The position numbers were made by a program, and so were the translations under genes. This document shows positions 28,337-41,864 of a DNA stretch of 64,000 bases, piece after piece. The notes beneath the pieces are model-generated. The model ran no database searches, was not told where the DNA came from, and saw nothing but the letters and a program-made list of their open reading frames with translations. The first letter of the stretch is position 1, and the number at the start of each line of letters is the position of its first letter. The DNA is from Blastococcus litoris (GTDB taxonomy: Bacteria; Actinomycetota; Actinomycetes; Mycobacteriales; Geodermatophilaceae). Location of the stretch: contig NZ_QCZF01000003.1 of NCBI RefSeq assembly GCF_003075095.1, forward strand, positions 124,001 to 188,000. Reading direction: 5' to 3'.

Positions 28337-29683
28337 GTGGAACGGCTGGTGGTCATCGGGGGCGACGCCGCAGGTCTGTCGGCGGCCGCCCAGGCGCGGC
28401 GCCTGCGGAAGGCCGACGACCTCGACGTCGTCGTCCTGGAGCAGGGGCCGGAGATCTCCTACTCGGCGTGCGGGATCCCGTACTGGATCGGCGGGCTGGT
28501 CGAGGACCGCGACCAGCTGCTCGCCCGGGCTCCGCACGAGTTCGCGGCCCAGGACATCCACGTGCGCATGGGCACGCGGGCCGAGGGCATCGACCTCGCG
28601 GCCGGCGAGGTCCTCGTCGCGGGCGGCGAGCGGCTCGGCTACGACCACCTGGTCGTCGCCACCGGCGGCAAGCCGTTCCGGCCACCGATCGCCGGTCTGG
28701 ACGCCGACGGCGTGCACGGCGTCCACCGCCTCGCGGACGGTGCCGACATCCGCGCGGCGATCGCGGCCGGCGCGAAGCGGGCCGTGGTGCTCGGCGGCGG
28801 CTACATCGGGCTGGAGATGGCCGAGGTGCTGCAGACCCGTGGCCTCGAGGTGACCGTCGTCCTTGCCGACCCGCTGCCGATGGCCCAGCTGGACGACGAC
28901 ATGGGGGAGCGGGTCTGCGCCGCCATGTGCTCGGCGGGGATCGACGTGCAGCCGAACCAGCCGGTCCGCGAGATCGAGATGGGCCCGGACGGCGCCGTGC
29001 GCGCGGTGCGCACCGACGAGGCGAGCTACGACGCCGACCTCGTCGTCCTCGGCCTCGGCATGGGGCCGGAGACGGCGCTGGCGCGCGAGGCCGGCCTGGC
29101 GCTCGGCTCGACCGGGGCGATCGACGTGGCGCACACCCAGCGCAGCCGCTCGCACCCCGAGGTGTTCGCGGCCGGCGACTGCTCGCAGACGTTCCACCGC
29201 ATCACCGGCGAGGCGATCCACGTCGCCCTCGGCACGCACGCCAACAAGCAGGGCCGGGTCGCGGGTTCGGTCATCGGTGGGCGGCCGGCTCGCTTCGCCG
29301 GCGTCCTGGGGACGGCGATGACGAAGGTCGGCGACCTGGAGGTCGCCCGCACCGGTCTCTGCACGACGCAGGCCGAGGAGGGCGGCTACGACTACCGGAC
29401 GGAGCTGATCGAGTCCTCGACCCGTGCCGGGTACTACCCCGGGGCAGCGCCCATCGCCGTCAAGATCATCACCGAGCGCGGATCGGGGCTGCTCCTGGGC
29501 GCCCAGATCGTCGGCGGGCCGGGCAGCGGCAAGCGGATCGACGTGTTCGCGACCGCCATCTGGGCGGGGATGACCGCCGAGACGCTGGCCGGCTCCGACC
29601 TCTCCTACGCCCCGCCGTTCTCACCCACCTACGACCCGGTGGTGGTGGCCGCCCGGGTGGCCAGCCGCATCGAGCAGGGCTGA
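28337..29683 (+). CDS. FAD/NAD(P) oxidoreductase of the CoA-disulfide reductase/NADH oxidase family
   Basis: A 448-aa pyridine-nucleotide disulfide oxidoreductase. The FAD motif VVIGGDAAGLSAAAQARR is at the N-terminus. A single redox Cys (Cys45) lies in SYSACGIPYW, the position that defines the CoA-disulfide reductase/Nox group. The NAD motif is VVLGGGYIGLEMAE, and AAGDCSQ precedes the dimerisation domain that closes the active site. The natural disulfide substrate is unclear; CoA disulfide, NADH oxidase or persulfide activities are all known in the family. GTG 28337 has CACGCT 6 nt upstream; GTG 28331 is an alternative two codons earlier. Confidence 0.9.
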   Translation: MERLVVIGGDAAGLSAAAQARRLRKADDLDVVVLEQGPEISYSACGIPYWIGGLVEDRDQLLARAPHEFAAQDIHVRMGTRAEGIDLAAGEVLVAGGERLGYDHLVVATGGKPFRPPIAGLDADGVHGVHRLADGADIRAAIAAGAKRAVVLGGGYIGLEMAEVLQTRGLEVTVVLADPLPMAQLDDDMGERVCAAMCSAGIDVQPNQPVREIEMGPDGAVRAVRTDEASYDADLVVLGLGMGPETALAREAGLALGSTGAIDVAHTQRSRSHPEVFAAGDCSQTFHRITGEAIHVALGTHANKQGRVAGSVIGGRPARFAGVLGTAMTKVGDLEVARTGLCTTQAEEGGYDYRTELIESSTRAGYYPGAAPIAVKIITERGSGLLLGAQIVGGPGSGKRIDVFATAIWAGMTAETLAGSDLSYAPPFSPTYDPVVVAARVASRIEQG

Positions 29684-29768
29684 CGAGCGCCCCGACGTCC
29701 CGGACCGGCCGGTCCGGCGGAATACTGATCATCGAGCAGCGCCAGATCCCAACCGAGGAGTGCCCCGC

Positions 29769-30800
29769 ATGCCCATCGCGACCCCCGAGGTCTACGCCGA
29801 CATGATCCGCCGGGCCAAGGAAGGCGGGTTCGCCTACCCGGCGATCAACTGCACCTCGTCCGAGACGGTCAACGCGGCGCTGCGCGGGTTCGCCGACGCG
29901 GGCAGCGACGGCATCATCCAGTTCTCCACCGGCGGCGCCGAGTTCGGCTCCGGCACGCGGGTCAAGGACATGGTCACCGGCGCGGTGGCGCTCGCCGAGT
30001 TCGCCCACGTCGTCGCCGAGAAGTACCCGGTCAACGTCGCGCTGCACACCGACCACTGCCCCAAGGACAAGCTGGACGCCTACGTCCGTCCGCTGATCGC
30101 GCTGTCGAAGGACCGCGTCGACGCCGGCCAGGAGCCGCTGTTCCAGTCGCACATGTGGGACGGCTCGGCGATCGACCTCGACGAGAACCTCGACATCGCC
30201 GAGGAGCTCCTCGAGAAGGCGGCCGCCGCCAAGATCGTGCTCGAGGTGGAGATCGGCGTCGTCGGTGGCGAGGAGGACGGCGTCGCCCACGACATCAACG
30301 AGAAGCTCTACACCGCCGAGGGCGACTTCGTGGCCACCGCCCGCAAGCTGGGCCTCGGCGAGCGCGGCGTCTACCTGCTCGCCGCCACGTTCGGCAACGT
30401 CCACGGCGTCTACAAGCCGGGCAACGTCAAGCTCCGGCCCGAGATCCTCAAGCAGGGCCAGGACGTCGTCGCCAAGGAGTTCGGCACCTCCGACGACAAG
30501 CCGTTCAACCTGGTCTTCCACGGCGGCTCGGGTTCGGCGCAGTCGGAGATCCGCGAGGCGCTGTCCTACGGCGTGGTGAAGATGAACGTCGACACCGACA
30601 CCCAGTACGCGTTCACCCGGCCGATCGCCGCGCACATGTTCACCAACTACGACGGCGTGCTGAAGGTCGACGGCGAGGTGGGCAACAAGAAGACCTACGA
30701 CCCGCGCAGCTACCTCAAGGCCGCGGAGACCGGCATGGCCGCGCGCATCGTCGAGGCCTGCGAGGACCTGCTGTCCGCCGGCCAGTCGCAGGCCGGCTGA
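29769..30800 (+). CDS. fba: Class II fructose-bisphosphate aldolase
   Basis: Zinc-dependent aldolase of glycolysis and gluconeogenesis, cleaving fructose-1,6-bisphosphate. It is 343 aa. Zinc and substrate ligands are visible in ALHTDHCPKDKLD, in LEVEIGVVGGEEDGV, in FGNVHGVYKPGNVKL and in LVFHGGSGSAQSEI, in the class II order. The protein matches the long actinobacterial type (M. tuberculosis Fba, 344 aa). ATG 29769 has GAGGAG at 8 nt. The TGATG junction couples translation to the DUF3151 gene, a neighbour commonly found with fba in actinobacteria. Confidence 0.98.
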   Translation: MPIATPEVYADMIRRAKEGGFAYPAINCTSSETVNAALRGFADAGSDGIIQFSTGGAEFGSGTRVKDMVTGAVALAEFAHVVAEKYPVNVALHTDHCPKDKLDAYVRPLIALSKDRVDAGQEPLFQSHMWDGSAIDLDENLDIAEELLEKAAAAKIVLEVEIGVVGGEEDGVAHDINEKLYTAEGDFVATARKLGLGERGVYLLAATFGNVHGVYKPGNVKLRPEILKQGQDVVAKEFGTSDDKPFNLVFHGGSGSAQSEIREALSYGVVKMNVDTDTQYAFTRPIAAHMFTNYDGVLKVDGEVGNKKTYDPRSYLKAAETGMAARIVEACEDLLSAGQSQAG

Positions 30801-31219
30801 TGACCCACTCGCACAACCTCCTGGGCGAGCCGGACCCGACGCTCCTGCCGGGCAACCCCGAGGCCGAGCGCGAGCTCGCCGAGGGGACCCCGGCCGCGGA
30901 GGTCGCCGCCCACCACCCGACGGTGAGCGCCGCCTGGGCAGCGCTGGCCGAGGCGGCGATCGGCCGGCCCGAGCGGCAGCTGACCGACACCATCGAGGCC
31001 TACGCCTACGCGCGCACCGGGTACCACCGCGGCCTGGACGCGCTGCGCCGCAACGGCTGGAAGGGCTTCGGCCCGGTCCCGTGGTCGCACGAGCCCAACC
31101 GCGGGTTCCTGCGCTGCGTCACGGTGCTGGCGACGGCGGCCGAGGCGATCGGCGAGCACGAGGAGCACGAGCGCTGCATCCAGCTGCTGCGCGACTGCGA
31201 CCCCACCCTCGCGCCCTGA
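30800..31219 (+). CDS. DUF3151 family protein, coupled to fba
   Basis: A 139-aa soluble protein of the actinobacterial DUF3151 family, function unknown. Conserved stretches are the N-terminal NLLGEPDPTLLPGN and the helical TVSAAWAALAE...TIEAYAYARTGYHRGLDALRRNGWKG. PWSHEPNRGFLRC and the Cys-containing C-terminus follow. Mostly alpha-helical, no membrane segment. The ATG shares its A with the fba stop (TGATG), indicating re-initiation. The recurring fba-DUF3151 pairing in the phylum suggests a link to aldolase or carbon metabolism, but this is only context. Confidence 0.9.
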   Translation: MTHSHNLLGEPDPTLLPGNPEAERELAEGTPAAEVAAHHPTVSAAWAALAEAAIGRPERQLTDTIEAYAYARTGYHRGLDALRRNGWKGFGPVPWSHEPNRGFLRCVTVLATAAEAIGEHEEHERCIQLLRDCDPTLAP

Positions 31220-31363
31220 CCCTCACACTCGGTAACGCTCGGTTCCGGAGACGGCGACGCGCTGACCAGGCCGGACGTGGCCGAGGTTTGACAGTTGATC
31301 GTGACGCGCATCACTGTCCGTGCACGGCGCCGACCAGGCGCCCGCACGGAATGGGGATGAGCA

Positions 31364-31507
31364 ATGGTGACCCTGTTGTGGATCCTTGCCGTGATCCTGG
31401 TGATCGCCGGGATCTTCGCGATCATCCGCGGTCAGCTGCTGTGGGGCATCGTCCTGATCATCGTGGGCCTGCTCGTCGGCCCGGGCGGGGTGAGCATCTT
31501 CGCCTGA
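31364..31507 (+). CDS. 47-aa GPGG-motif membrane microprotein
   Basis: A very small ORF: MVTLLWILAVILVIAGIF, a short RGQ turn, then LLWGIVLIIVGLLVGPGGVS and IFA. Two membrane helices form a hairpin, ending in the GPGG motif. Similar 45-50 residue proteins with an RGQxLxGIVLIIVGLLVGPGG pattern occur widely in actinobacteria; no function is known to me. It is preceded by GGGGATGAG and followed 4 nt after the stop by a strong hairpin terminator. It lies 144 bp after the DUF3151 gene, so it may have its own promoter. Frame, codon use and terminator all support a real gene. Confidence 0.8.
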   Translation: MVTLLWILAVILVIAGIFAIIRGQLLWGIVLIIVGLLVGPGGVSIFA

Positions 31508-31511
31508 GCGC

Positions 31512-31537
31512 GCCCCGGGCCCTGCGGGGCCCGGGGC
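31512..31537. terminator. Compact bidirectional terminator
   Basis: 11-bp perfect stem gccccgggccc with its complement and a 4-nt loop. It lies between the microprotein stop and the stop codon of the convergent ABC ATPase, fitting exactly into the gap. Confidence 0.8.
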
Positions 31538-32385
31538 TCACCGCTCGCCGAGCTCCGGGTGCAGCGCGGTGAGGGCCTCGGTGAGGGTGCTCAGCTCCTC
31601 GCCGCCGGCCATGAGCGCCGTCAGCACGTCGGCGTCCACGTCGTCCCGGGTGAGGCTGCCGGCCACCTGACCGCCGGCCAGCAGCAGGAACCGGTCACCG
31701 ATGAGGTGCGCGTAGCGCGGGTTGTTGGTGACGACGACGACCGCGAGGCCCTGCGCCCGCGCCGCCAGGATCGCCTGCCCGAACAGCGTCTGGCGGGCGA
31801 TCGTCATCGGCGCCGTGGGCTCGTCGATGATCAGCGCCCGGGCCCCGAAGTGGAGGGCCCGCGCGACGGCCAGGCTCTGCCGCTCCCCTGCCTGCAGCGC
31901 GCTGGCCGGCTGGTCCGGGTCCAGCCCGGGGACGCCGACCCGCGTCATCTCCCGCCGGGTCACCTCGCGGGCGCGGTCGAGGTCGAGCCGCCGCAGCGGC
32001 CAGACGCCGCGCGTGAGCTCGGCGCCGAGGAAGAAGTTCCGCCAGACCGACAGCAGCGGCGCGACCGCGAGGTCCTCCCACACCGTCGCGATCCCGGCGG
32101 CGCGCGCCTGGGCGGGAGAGCGGAAGCGCACCGGCCGGCCGTCGAGCCGCAGCTCGCCCTCGTCGTGCCGTCGCAGCCCGGACAGGACGGCCACCAGCGT
32201 CGACTTGCCCGAGCCGTTCTCGCCGAGCACGCAGGTGATCTGGCCGGCCGGCAGGACGGTGCTCACGCGCGACAGCGCCGGCACGTTGCCGTGCCGCACC
32301 GTGACGCCGCGCAGCTCCACCACGGGTACGGGTGTGCTGCCCTCCGGCGCGGTGCCCTCCGGTGCGCTGCCCTCCGGAGTGCTGC

Positions 32386-32389
<4 letters not shown>
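31538..32389 (-). CDS. Sugar-type ABC transporter ATPase, single nucleotide-binding domain
   Basis: A 283-aa cytosolic ATPase. Walker A is GENGSGKST and Walker B is ALIIDEPTAPM. The signature loop reads ALQAGERQSLAVARAL, where most transporters have LSGGQ, so the motif is divergent. Monosaccharide (RbsA) ATPases usually carry two such domains in about 500 aa. This one has one, like FrcA-type proteins. The N-terminus has three copies of an (S/A/T)PEG repeat. GTG 32389 overlaps the permease stop as GTGA. The fused-looking frame that continues upstream is the permease region read in another frame and is not a real fusion. Substrate unknown. Confidence 0.85.
32338..32382 (-). repeat. Three tandem 15-bp units in the ABC ATPase N-terminus
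   Basis: Three near-identical 15-bp units beginning tgccctccgg (32338, 32353, 32368) encode a PEG-containing pentapeptide repeated at the ATPase N-terminus. Such in-frame repeats could vary in number between strains. Confidence 0.75.
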
Positions 32390-35549
<3,160 letters not shown>

Positions 35550-35602
35550 GCACCGTCACGGCGAGTGGGCCCGGAGGGTCCGCGCAGCCGTGACGCACCG
35601 GC

Positions 35603-36664
35603 TCAACGCGACAGGGGGACGGCCCGTGGCCGCGGTGCGGTCCGGAGGACCGCGATGTCGTAGAGCTCGCTGACCGCCTGCGCTGCGTGCTCGGGGGAGT
35701 CGGTGATGAGGCCGTCGACGCCGAGCGCGAGCAGCTCGCGGGCGATCCCGATCGCGTCACCCTGCGCGTCGGGCGTGGTGCCGATCCGCAGGTGCTCGGG
35801 GAGGAAGGCGTTCTCCGCGCGGAGGGTCCACGTGAAGACCGTGAGCGCCGCCCGGTGCGCCTCGGCCACGAGGCGGGAGGTGCCGCGCGCCGGGTGCACA
35901 CCGCGCAGCACGCGCTCCACGCTGGGCGCGATGCCCTGGGCGTAGGTGGAGATCTCCCGCAGGCCGGCCGGCGTCACCATGGCGTCGCCGGCGGGGAGGT
36001 CGTCGACCAGCTGGACCAGCTGAGGGCCGCGCTCGCCCAGGCGGGCGCGCAGGTCGCGCAGGACGGCGGCGTCGAACGACTGCAGCATGACCGGGCCCTG
36101 CTCCTCGGTCGCACCGAGGCGGGTCAGCTCGTCGGCCACGAGCTCGGCCATGGGCAGGCCGAGCTCGGCGGCCCACTCGGGGTGCTTGAGCTCGGCGAGG
36201 ACCCGGATCTGGCGCTGCTCGGTCGACCTCGTCCGGGCCAGCTCGACGACCTCGGCCAGCGTCAGGATGCCGAACCGGCCGTCGTAGGCGGCGTTCATCG
36301 GGCGGTACTCGGGCATGCGCTCGACGGCGCGCAGGGTGCGCAGCTCGTCGAGGGTGAAGTCCTCGGCGAACCAGCCGGTGCACGGGGCGCCGTCGATCTC
36401 CTTGGTGGTCCGCCGGTAGGCGAACTCCGGGCGGCCGCTCACGTCGGTGGACCAGGAGAGCTCGCTCTCGTGGCGGACGACGAGGACGCCGTCCCGGCTG
36501 ATGACGACGTCGGGCTCGATCAGCTCGGCACCGAGGTCGATCGCGAGCTCGTAGCTGGCGACGGTGTGCTCGGGGCGGTAGGCGGGGGCACCGCGGTGGC
36601 CGATGACGACAGGACGGGGAAGGCGGGTCGCTGGGCGCGTTGCCAGCGACTCGGTCGCGCGCAT
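35603..36664 (-). CDS. Glycerophosphodiester phosphodiesterase (GDPD, GlpQ-like)
   Basis: Hydrolyses deacylated phospholipids to glycerol-3-phosphate and an alcohol. The catalytic pair is in VIGHRGAPAYRPEHT (general acid/base His) and the metal ligands in LIEPDVVISRDGVLVVRHE. The C-terminal GVDGLITDSPEHA is the usual end of the TIM barrel. At 353 aa it is of the longer GlpQ type, but there is no N-terminal signal peptide, so it may be cytosolic. ATG 36664 is chosen; GTG 36673 and a more upstream in-frame start at 36739 are possible. Convergent with purA and divergent from rsgA. Confidence 0.92.
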   Translation of the reverse strand: MRATESLATRPATRLPRPVVIGHRGAPAYRPEHTVASYELAIDLGAELIEPDVVISRDGVLVVRHESELSWSTDVSGRPEFAYRRTTKEIDGAPCTGWFAEDFTLDELRTLRAVERMPEYRPMNAAYDGRFGILTLAEVVELARTRSTEQRQIRVLAELKHPEWAAELGLPMAELVADELTRLGATEEQGPVMLQSFDAAVLRDLRARLGERGPQLVQLVDDLPAGDAMVTPAGLREISTYAQGIAPSVERVLRGVHPARGTSRLVAEAHRAALTVFTWTLRAENAFLPEHLRIGTTPDAQGDAIGIARELLALGVDGLITDSPEHAAQAVSELYDIAVLRTAPRPRAVPLSR

Positions 36665-36760
36665 GTCCGTCACAGAACCGTAATCGGATGGCTGCGGAGT
36701 GAACTGAATAGGACGGGTTGCCGGAAATTGGAAGGACACCTCGTTGACCAGCGGAGCACC

Positions 36761-37807
36761 ATGCGCCCCGTGACCGATCTCTCATCGCTGGGCTGGGGCA
36801 GGAGTGACGAACCGCCATGCGGCGTCGTCCTCGCCCGTGTGGCGCGCATCGACCGAGGTCGGCTGACCGTTCTCACCGCCGAGGGGGAGCGCCGGGTGGT
36901 GCCGGGGAGGGCGCTGCACGAGTCCGAACTGGGCGGCCCGGCGGTCGGCGACTGGGTCGTGCTGCGCGGGGAACTGGCGACCGAGATCCTCCCTCGGAAG
37001 AGTGCCTTCGTCCGCACCGTCGCCGGCCGGACGTCGGCGGCCCAGGTGGTGGCCGCCAACGTCGACGTCGTCCTGGTCGTCGATGCCATGACCGGTGATG
37101 CGCGGCTGCGCCGCGTCGAGCGCTATCTCGCCGTCGCGTGGAGCAGCGGCGCCACCCCGGTCGTCGTCCTGACGAAGGCCGACCTCTGCGCCGACGTCGC
37201 CGCCGCGGTGGCGGCCGTCCGCGAGGACGCGATCGGCGTCGAGGTGCTGCCGGTCAGCTCGGTCACCGGTGAGGGGCTGGACGCCGTCCGGGCCCTGCTC
37301 GGCCCGGGGCGGACGGCGGCCATGGTCGGCCCCTCCGGCGTGGGCAAGTCCAGCCTCGCCAACGCGCTGGCCGGCCGGACCGTCGCCGGCACCCACGAGA
37401 TCCGCGAGGACGGGCGGGGCAGGCACACCACCACGGCGCGCGAGCTGCACGTGCTGCCCGGCGGGGGGCTGCTCGTCGACACCCCCGGCATGCGGGAGCT
37501 GGCCCTGTACGACGACGAGGACGGCATCGAGACCGCCTACGCGGACGTGGCCGAGCTGGCTCAGGACTGCCGCTTCCGCGACTGCGGCCACCGGGGCGAG
37601 CCGGGGTGCGCCGTCGCCGCGGCGATCGAGGACGGCCGGCTCGATCCCGCGCGCTTCACCGCCTGGCGCAAGCTGCAGGCAGAGGCGCACCGCCAGCGCC
37701 TGCGGGTCGACGCCCGGGCGCGAGCGGAGGAGCGCGCCCGCCTCCGGTCCTTCCACCGCGCGCTCAAGGACCAGCCCAACAGGCCGCGCGCGGAGCGGGC
37801 TCGGTAG
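36761..37807 (+). CDS. rsgA: Ribosome small-subunit GTPase RsgA
   Basis: Circularly permuted GTPase that checks late 30S subunit maturation. It is 348 aa. The OB-fold (about 35-100) is followed by the permuted motifs: VVLTKADLC (G4) first, then GPSGVGKSSLANAL (G1) and VDTPGMREL (G3). A C-terminal zinc knuckle reads CRFRDCGHRGEPGC, here with the spacing Cys-x4-Cys-x-His-x5-Cys expected for RsgA. Arg-rich C-terminus. ATG 36761 is preceded by GCGGAG. The stop codon TAG is also the first three bases of the TAGCGT hexamer for purD, so the two genes touch at the regulatory level. Confidence 0.94.
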   Translation: MRPVTDLSSLGWGRSDEPPCGVVLARVARIDRGRLTVLTAEGERRVVPGRALHESELGGPAVGDWVVLRGELATEILPRKSAFVRTVAGRTSAAQVVAANVDVVLVVDAMTGDARLRRVERYLAVAWSSGATPVVVLTKADLCADVAAAVAAVREDAIGVEVLPVSSVTGEGLDAVRALLGPGRTAAMVGPSGVGKSSLANALAGRTVAGTHEIREDGRGRHTTTARELHVLPGGGLLVDTPGMRELALYDDEDGIETAYADVAELAQDCRFRDCGHRGEPGCAVAAAIEDGRLDPARFTAWRKLQAEAHRQRLRVDARARAEERARLRSFHRALKDQPNRPRAERAR

Positions 37808-37810
37808 CGT
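37805..37810 (+). promoter_or_regulatory. TAGCGT -10 element of purD, overlapping the rsgA stop
   Basis: TAGCGT begins with the TAG stop of rsgA and ends 8 nt before the GTG start of purD, the leaderless pattern seen at several other genes. The stop codon doubles as promoter sequence. Confidence 0.4.
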
Positions 37811-37818
37811 CGCCAGGC

Positions 37819-39075
37819 GTGCGCGTACTGGTGATCGGCTCCGGTGCCCGGGAGCACGCCCTGTGCGTCGCTCTGTCCTCCGACCCCGGGGTGAGCGCCC
37901 TCGCGTGCGCTCCCGGGAACGCGGGGACCCGCGCGATCGCCGAGCCGCTGGCCCTCGACGTGGCCGATGCGGACGCCGTCGCGGCCGTGGCGACCGCCTG
38001 GCGGGCCGATCTCGTCGTCATCGGGCCCGAGGTGCCGCTGGTGCACGGGGCGGCCGACGCCGTCCGCGACGCCGGGATCGCCTGCTTCGGCCCCTCCCAG
38101 CAGGCCGCGCAGCTCGAGGGCAGCAAGTCCTTCGCCAAGCACGTGATGGACGCCGCCGGCGTCCCGACCGCTCGGGCCTGGCCGGTCGGCGGCCCGGCCG
38201 AGCTGGAGACCGTCCTCGACGAGGTGGGCGCGCCGTTCGTCGTGAAGGACGACGGCCTCGCGGCGGGCAAGGGCGTCCTCGTCACCGACGACCGCGACGC
38301 GGCTTCCGCGCACGGCCGCCGGATCCTCGACGCCGGGGGAGCGGTGCTGGTGGAGGAGTACCTCGACGGCCCCGAGGTGTCGCTGTTCGCGATCACCGAC
38401 GGGACGACGGTGCTCCCGCTGGTCCCCGCCCAGGACCACAAGCGGCGCGACGACGGCGACGGCGGCCCGAACACCGGCGGGATGGGCGCGTACGCGCCGC
38501 TGCCGTGGGCGCCACCCGGCCTGGTCGAGGAGGTGCTGGAGACGGTGCTGCAGCCCACCGTCGACGAGATGGAACGCCGCGGCGAGACCTTCAGCGGCCT
38601 GCTGTACGCCGGTCTCGCGCTGACCTCGCGCGGGGTGCGGGTGGTCGAGTTCAACGCCCGCTTCGGCGACCCGGAGACGCAGGTCGTGCTGCCGCTGCTG
38701 GAGACGCCGCTGGCCGGGCTGCTGCACGCCGCCGCCACCGGCACCCTGGCCGAGCACCCGCCGCTGCGCTGGCGCGAGGGCGCCGCGGTGACCGTCGTCG
38801 TCGCCGCGCCGGGCTACCCGGAGGCGCCGCGGACCGGCTCTCCGGTCACGGGGGGCGACGGCGAGGGCGTGCTGCACGCCGGTACGGCGGTCGCCGCCGA
38901 CGGCTCGGTCGTCTCGGCCGGCGGGCGGGTGCTGTCGGTCGTCGGGCTGGGGCCGGACCTCGCAGCCGCGCGGCAGGCCGCCTACGAGCGGGTGGCCGCC
39001 GTCCGGCTGGCCGACGCCCACTGGCGGACCGACATCGCGATGGCGGCCGTCGAGGGGCGGATCAGCCCGCCGTGA
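37819..39075 (+). CDS. purD: Phosphoribosylamine-glycine ligase (GAR synthetase)
   Basis: ATP-grasp ligase for the second step of purine synthesis, joining glycine to phosphoribosylamine. It is 418 aa. The N-terminal VLVIGSGAREHAL and the loop APGNAGT are hallmarks. LVVIGPEVPLVHG, the ATP-grasp core KDDGLAAGKGVLV and DHKRRDDGDGGPNTGGMGAYAP also fit, as does the C-terminal VVEFNARFGDPETQ metal site. GTG 37819 fits both the family start and the hexamer upstream. The last 14 bp overlap the convergent AI-2E gene. Other pur genes follow 1.5 kb later on the same strand. Confidence 0.98.
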   Translation: MRVLVIGSGAREHALCVALSSDPGVSALACAPGNAGTRAIAEPLALDVADADAVAAVATAWRADLVVIGPEVPLVHGAADAVRDAGIACFGPSQQAAQLEGSKSFAKHVMDAAGVPTARAWPVGGPAELETVLDEVGAPFVVKDDGLAAGKGVLVTDDRDAASAHGRRILDAGGAVLVEEYLDGPEVSLFAITDGTTVLPLVPAQDHKRRDDGDGGPNTGGMGAYAPLPWAPPGLVEEVLETVLQPTVDEMERRGETFSGLLYAGLALTSRGVRVVEFNARFGDPETQVVLPLLETPLAGLLHAAATGTLAEHPPLRWREGAAVTVVVAAPGYPEAPRTGSPVTGGDGEGVLHAGTAVAADGSVVSAGGRVLSVVGLGPDLAAARQAAYERVAAVRLADAHWRTDIAMAAVEGRISPP

Positions 39076-40459
39076 CGGCGGGCCGCGCCCGTTCCGGCTT
39101 GGGTTCCGGTGGCCGGGGCCCCTCGTGCCGCCGGCTGAGGTAGGTGCCGGCCACGTTCACGCAGGCCACCGTGGGGACGGCGATCAGCGCGCCGAAGATG
39201 CCGCCGATGAGCAGGCCGGCCGCGATCGAGAGCACGACGGCGAGCGGGTGCACGTGCACGGCGCGCCCGAGCAGCAACGGCTGCAGCACGTGCCCTTCGA
39301 GCTGCATGACGGCGACCACGATGCCCAGGGCGATGAGCGCCTTGATCGGCCCGACCGAGACGAGGGCGACCAGCACCGCCACCGAGCCGGCGAGGAACGA
39401 GCCGATGATCGGGATGAAGGCGCCGAGGAACACGAGGGCGGCCAGCGGGATCACCAGCGGCACGCCGAGCACCGCCAGCCCGATGCCGATGCCGACCGCG
39501 TCGACCAGCGCCACGGCGACGGTGGCCCGCACGTAGGAGATCAGCGTCCGCCAGGAGCGGCGGGCCGCCTCGTCGAGGTAGGCCCGGGACTCGCGGGGGA
39601 AGAGGCCGACCAGCCACAGCCAGATCGACCGGCCGTCCTTGAGGAAGAAGAACAGGGTGAACAGCGCCAGCACGAGGCCGGTGAACACCTCGCCCACCGT
39701 CGTCGCCGTGGTGATGGCGCCGGTCGCGAGGGTCTCCTCGTTGCTGACCAGGAAGTCCTGCAGCTGCCCGATGGCGTCCTCGAGCTGGTTCGTCGTGATC
39801 GGGAAGGTGCGGACGACGAAGGACTCGACCTCCTCCAGGCCTTGGCTGACCTGGTCGGCGAGGTCGGAGAAGCCGGCGGTGAAGCGCTCGACCACCAGCG
39901 TGATGATCCCGGCCACCACGGTCAGGCCGACCAGCAGCATCGTCGTGGCGGCCAGCCCCCGCGGCCACCCGCGGCGGGCGAGGGCGGCCGCGCCCGGCTG
40001 GAGCAGGGCGGCGAGCAGCAGCGCGACGATGACCGGCACGATCACGACGGCGATGTACGCGGCGGCGTAGAGCAGCACGTAGAAGCCGGCGATCACGACG
40101 ATCAGCCGCCACGACCACGCGGCAGCCGTCCGCAGCCCGAACGGCACGTCGTCCTCGGCGCCCGCGCGACGGGACGGGATGCGCGGGGCGGGGCGCCGCG
40201 GTCGGCCGCCCTCGGGCGTGGTCACCGGGGGCGGTCCGCTGGCGCCGCCCGGGCCGACCGCGCCGTCCACGTCGGGGGCGCCGGGCTCCGGGCTGCCCAG
40301 CGGCGGCTCGCCGTCCTCGTCCTCCTGGGGGTCGTGGACGAAGTCGATGGGCCCCGGTTCCCCGTCGCCGTGGGGGTGCCAGGCGTGCGGGTCGTGCTCC
40401 CGGGCGGCCCGGATGCGCTCGCGGGCACGGGCGGTGAGATCACGGGCGCGACGCCGCAT
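39062..40459 (-). CDS. AI-2E family transporter (UPF0118/PerM-like)
   Basis: A 465-aa membrane protein. The first 125 residues are a charged, Pro-rich cytoplasmic extension (RARERIRAAREHD...). About eight helices follow in the AI-2E/PerM pattern, with AAGLLIGGIFGALIAVPTVACVNV near the C-terminus. Family members export small molecules or ions (TqsA, Na+/H+ antiporters); the autoinducer-2 label is inherited and does not imply quorum sensing here. ATG 40459 follows GGAGGTGAG. Convergent with purD (14-bp overlap) and divergent from purB. Confidence 0.88.
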   Translation of the reverse strand: MRRRARDLTARARERIRAAREHDPHAWHPHGDGEPGPIDFVHDPQEDEDGEPPLGSPEPGAPDVDGAVGPGGASGPPPVTTPEGGRPRRPAPRIPSRRAGAEDDVPFGLRTAAAWSWRLIVVIAGFYVLLYAAAYIAVVIVPVIVALLLAALLQPGAAALARRGWPRGLAATTMLLVGLTVVAGIITLVVERFTAGFSDLADQVSQGLEEVESFVVRTFPITTNQLEDAIGQLQDFLVSNEETLATGAITTATTVGEVFTGLVLALFTLFFFLKDGRSIWLWLVGLFPRESRAYLDEAARRSWRTLISYVRATVAVALVDAVGIGIGLAVLGVPLVIPLAALVFLGAFIPIIGSFLAGSVAVLVALVSVGPIKALIALGIVVAVMQLEGHVLQPLLLGRAVHVHPLAVVLSIAAGLLIGGIFGALIAVPTVACVNVAGTYLSRRHEGPRPPEPKPERARPAVTAG

Positions 40460-40556
40460 CGCTCACCTCCAGGTAGGGGCCGGTCATGATCACGCTAGCC
40501 CTGCGGGAGGATGTCCCCGTGGCGCGACGAGCTGAGCAGTGGCAGGCGGTACCCGC

Positions 40557-41863
<1,307 letters not shown>

Positions 41864-41864
<1 letters not shown>

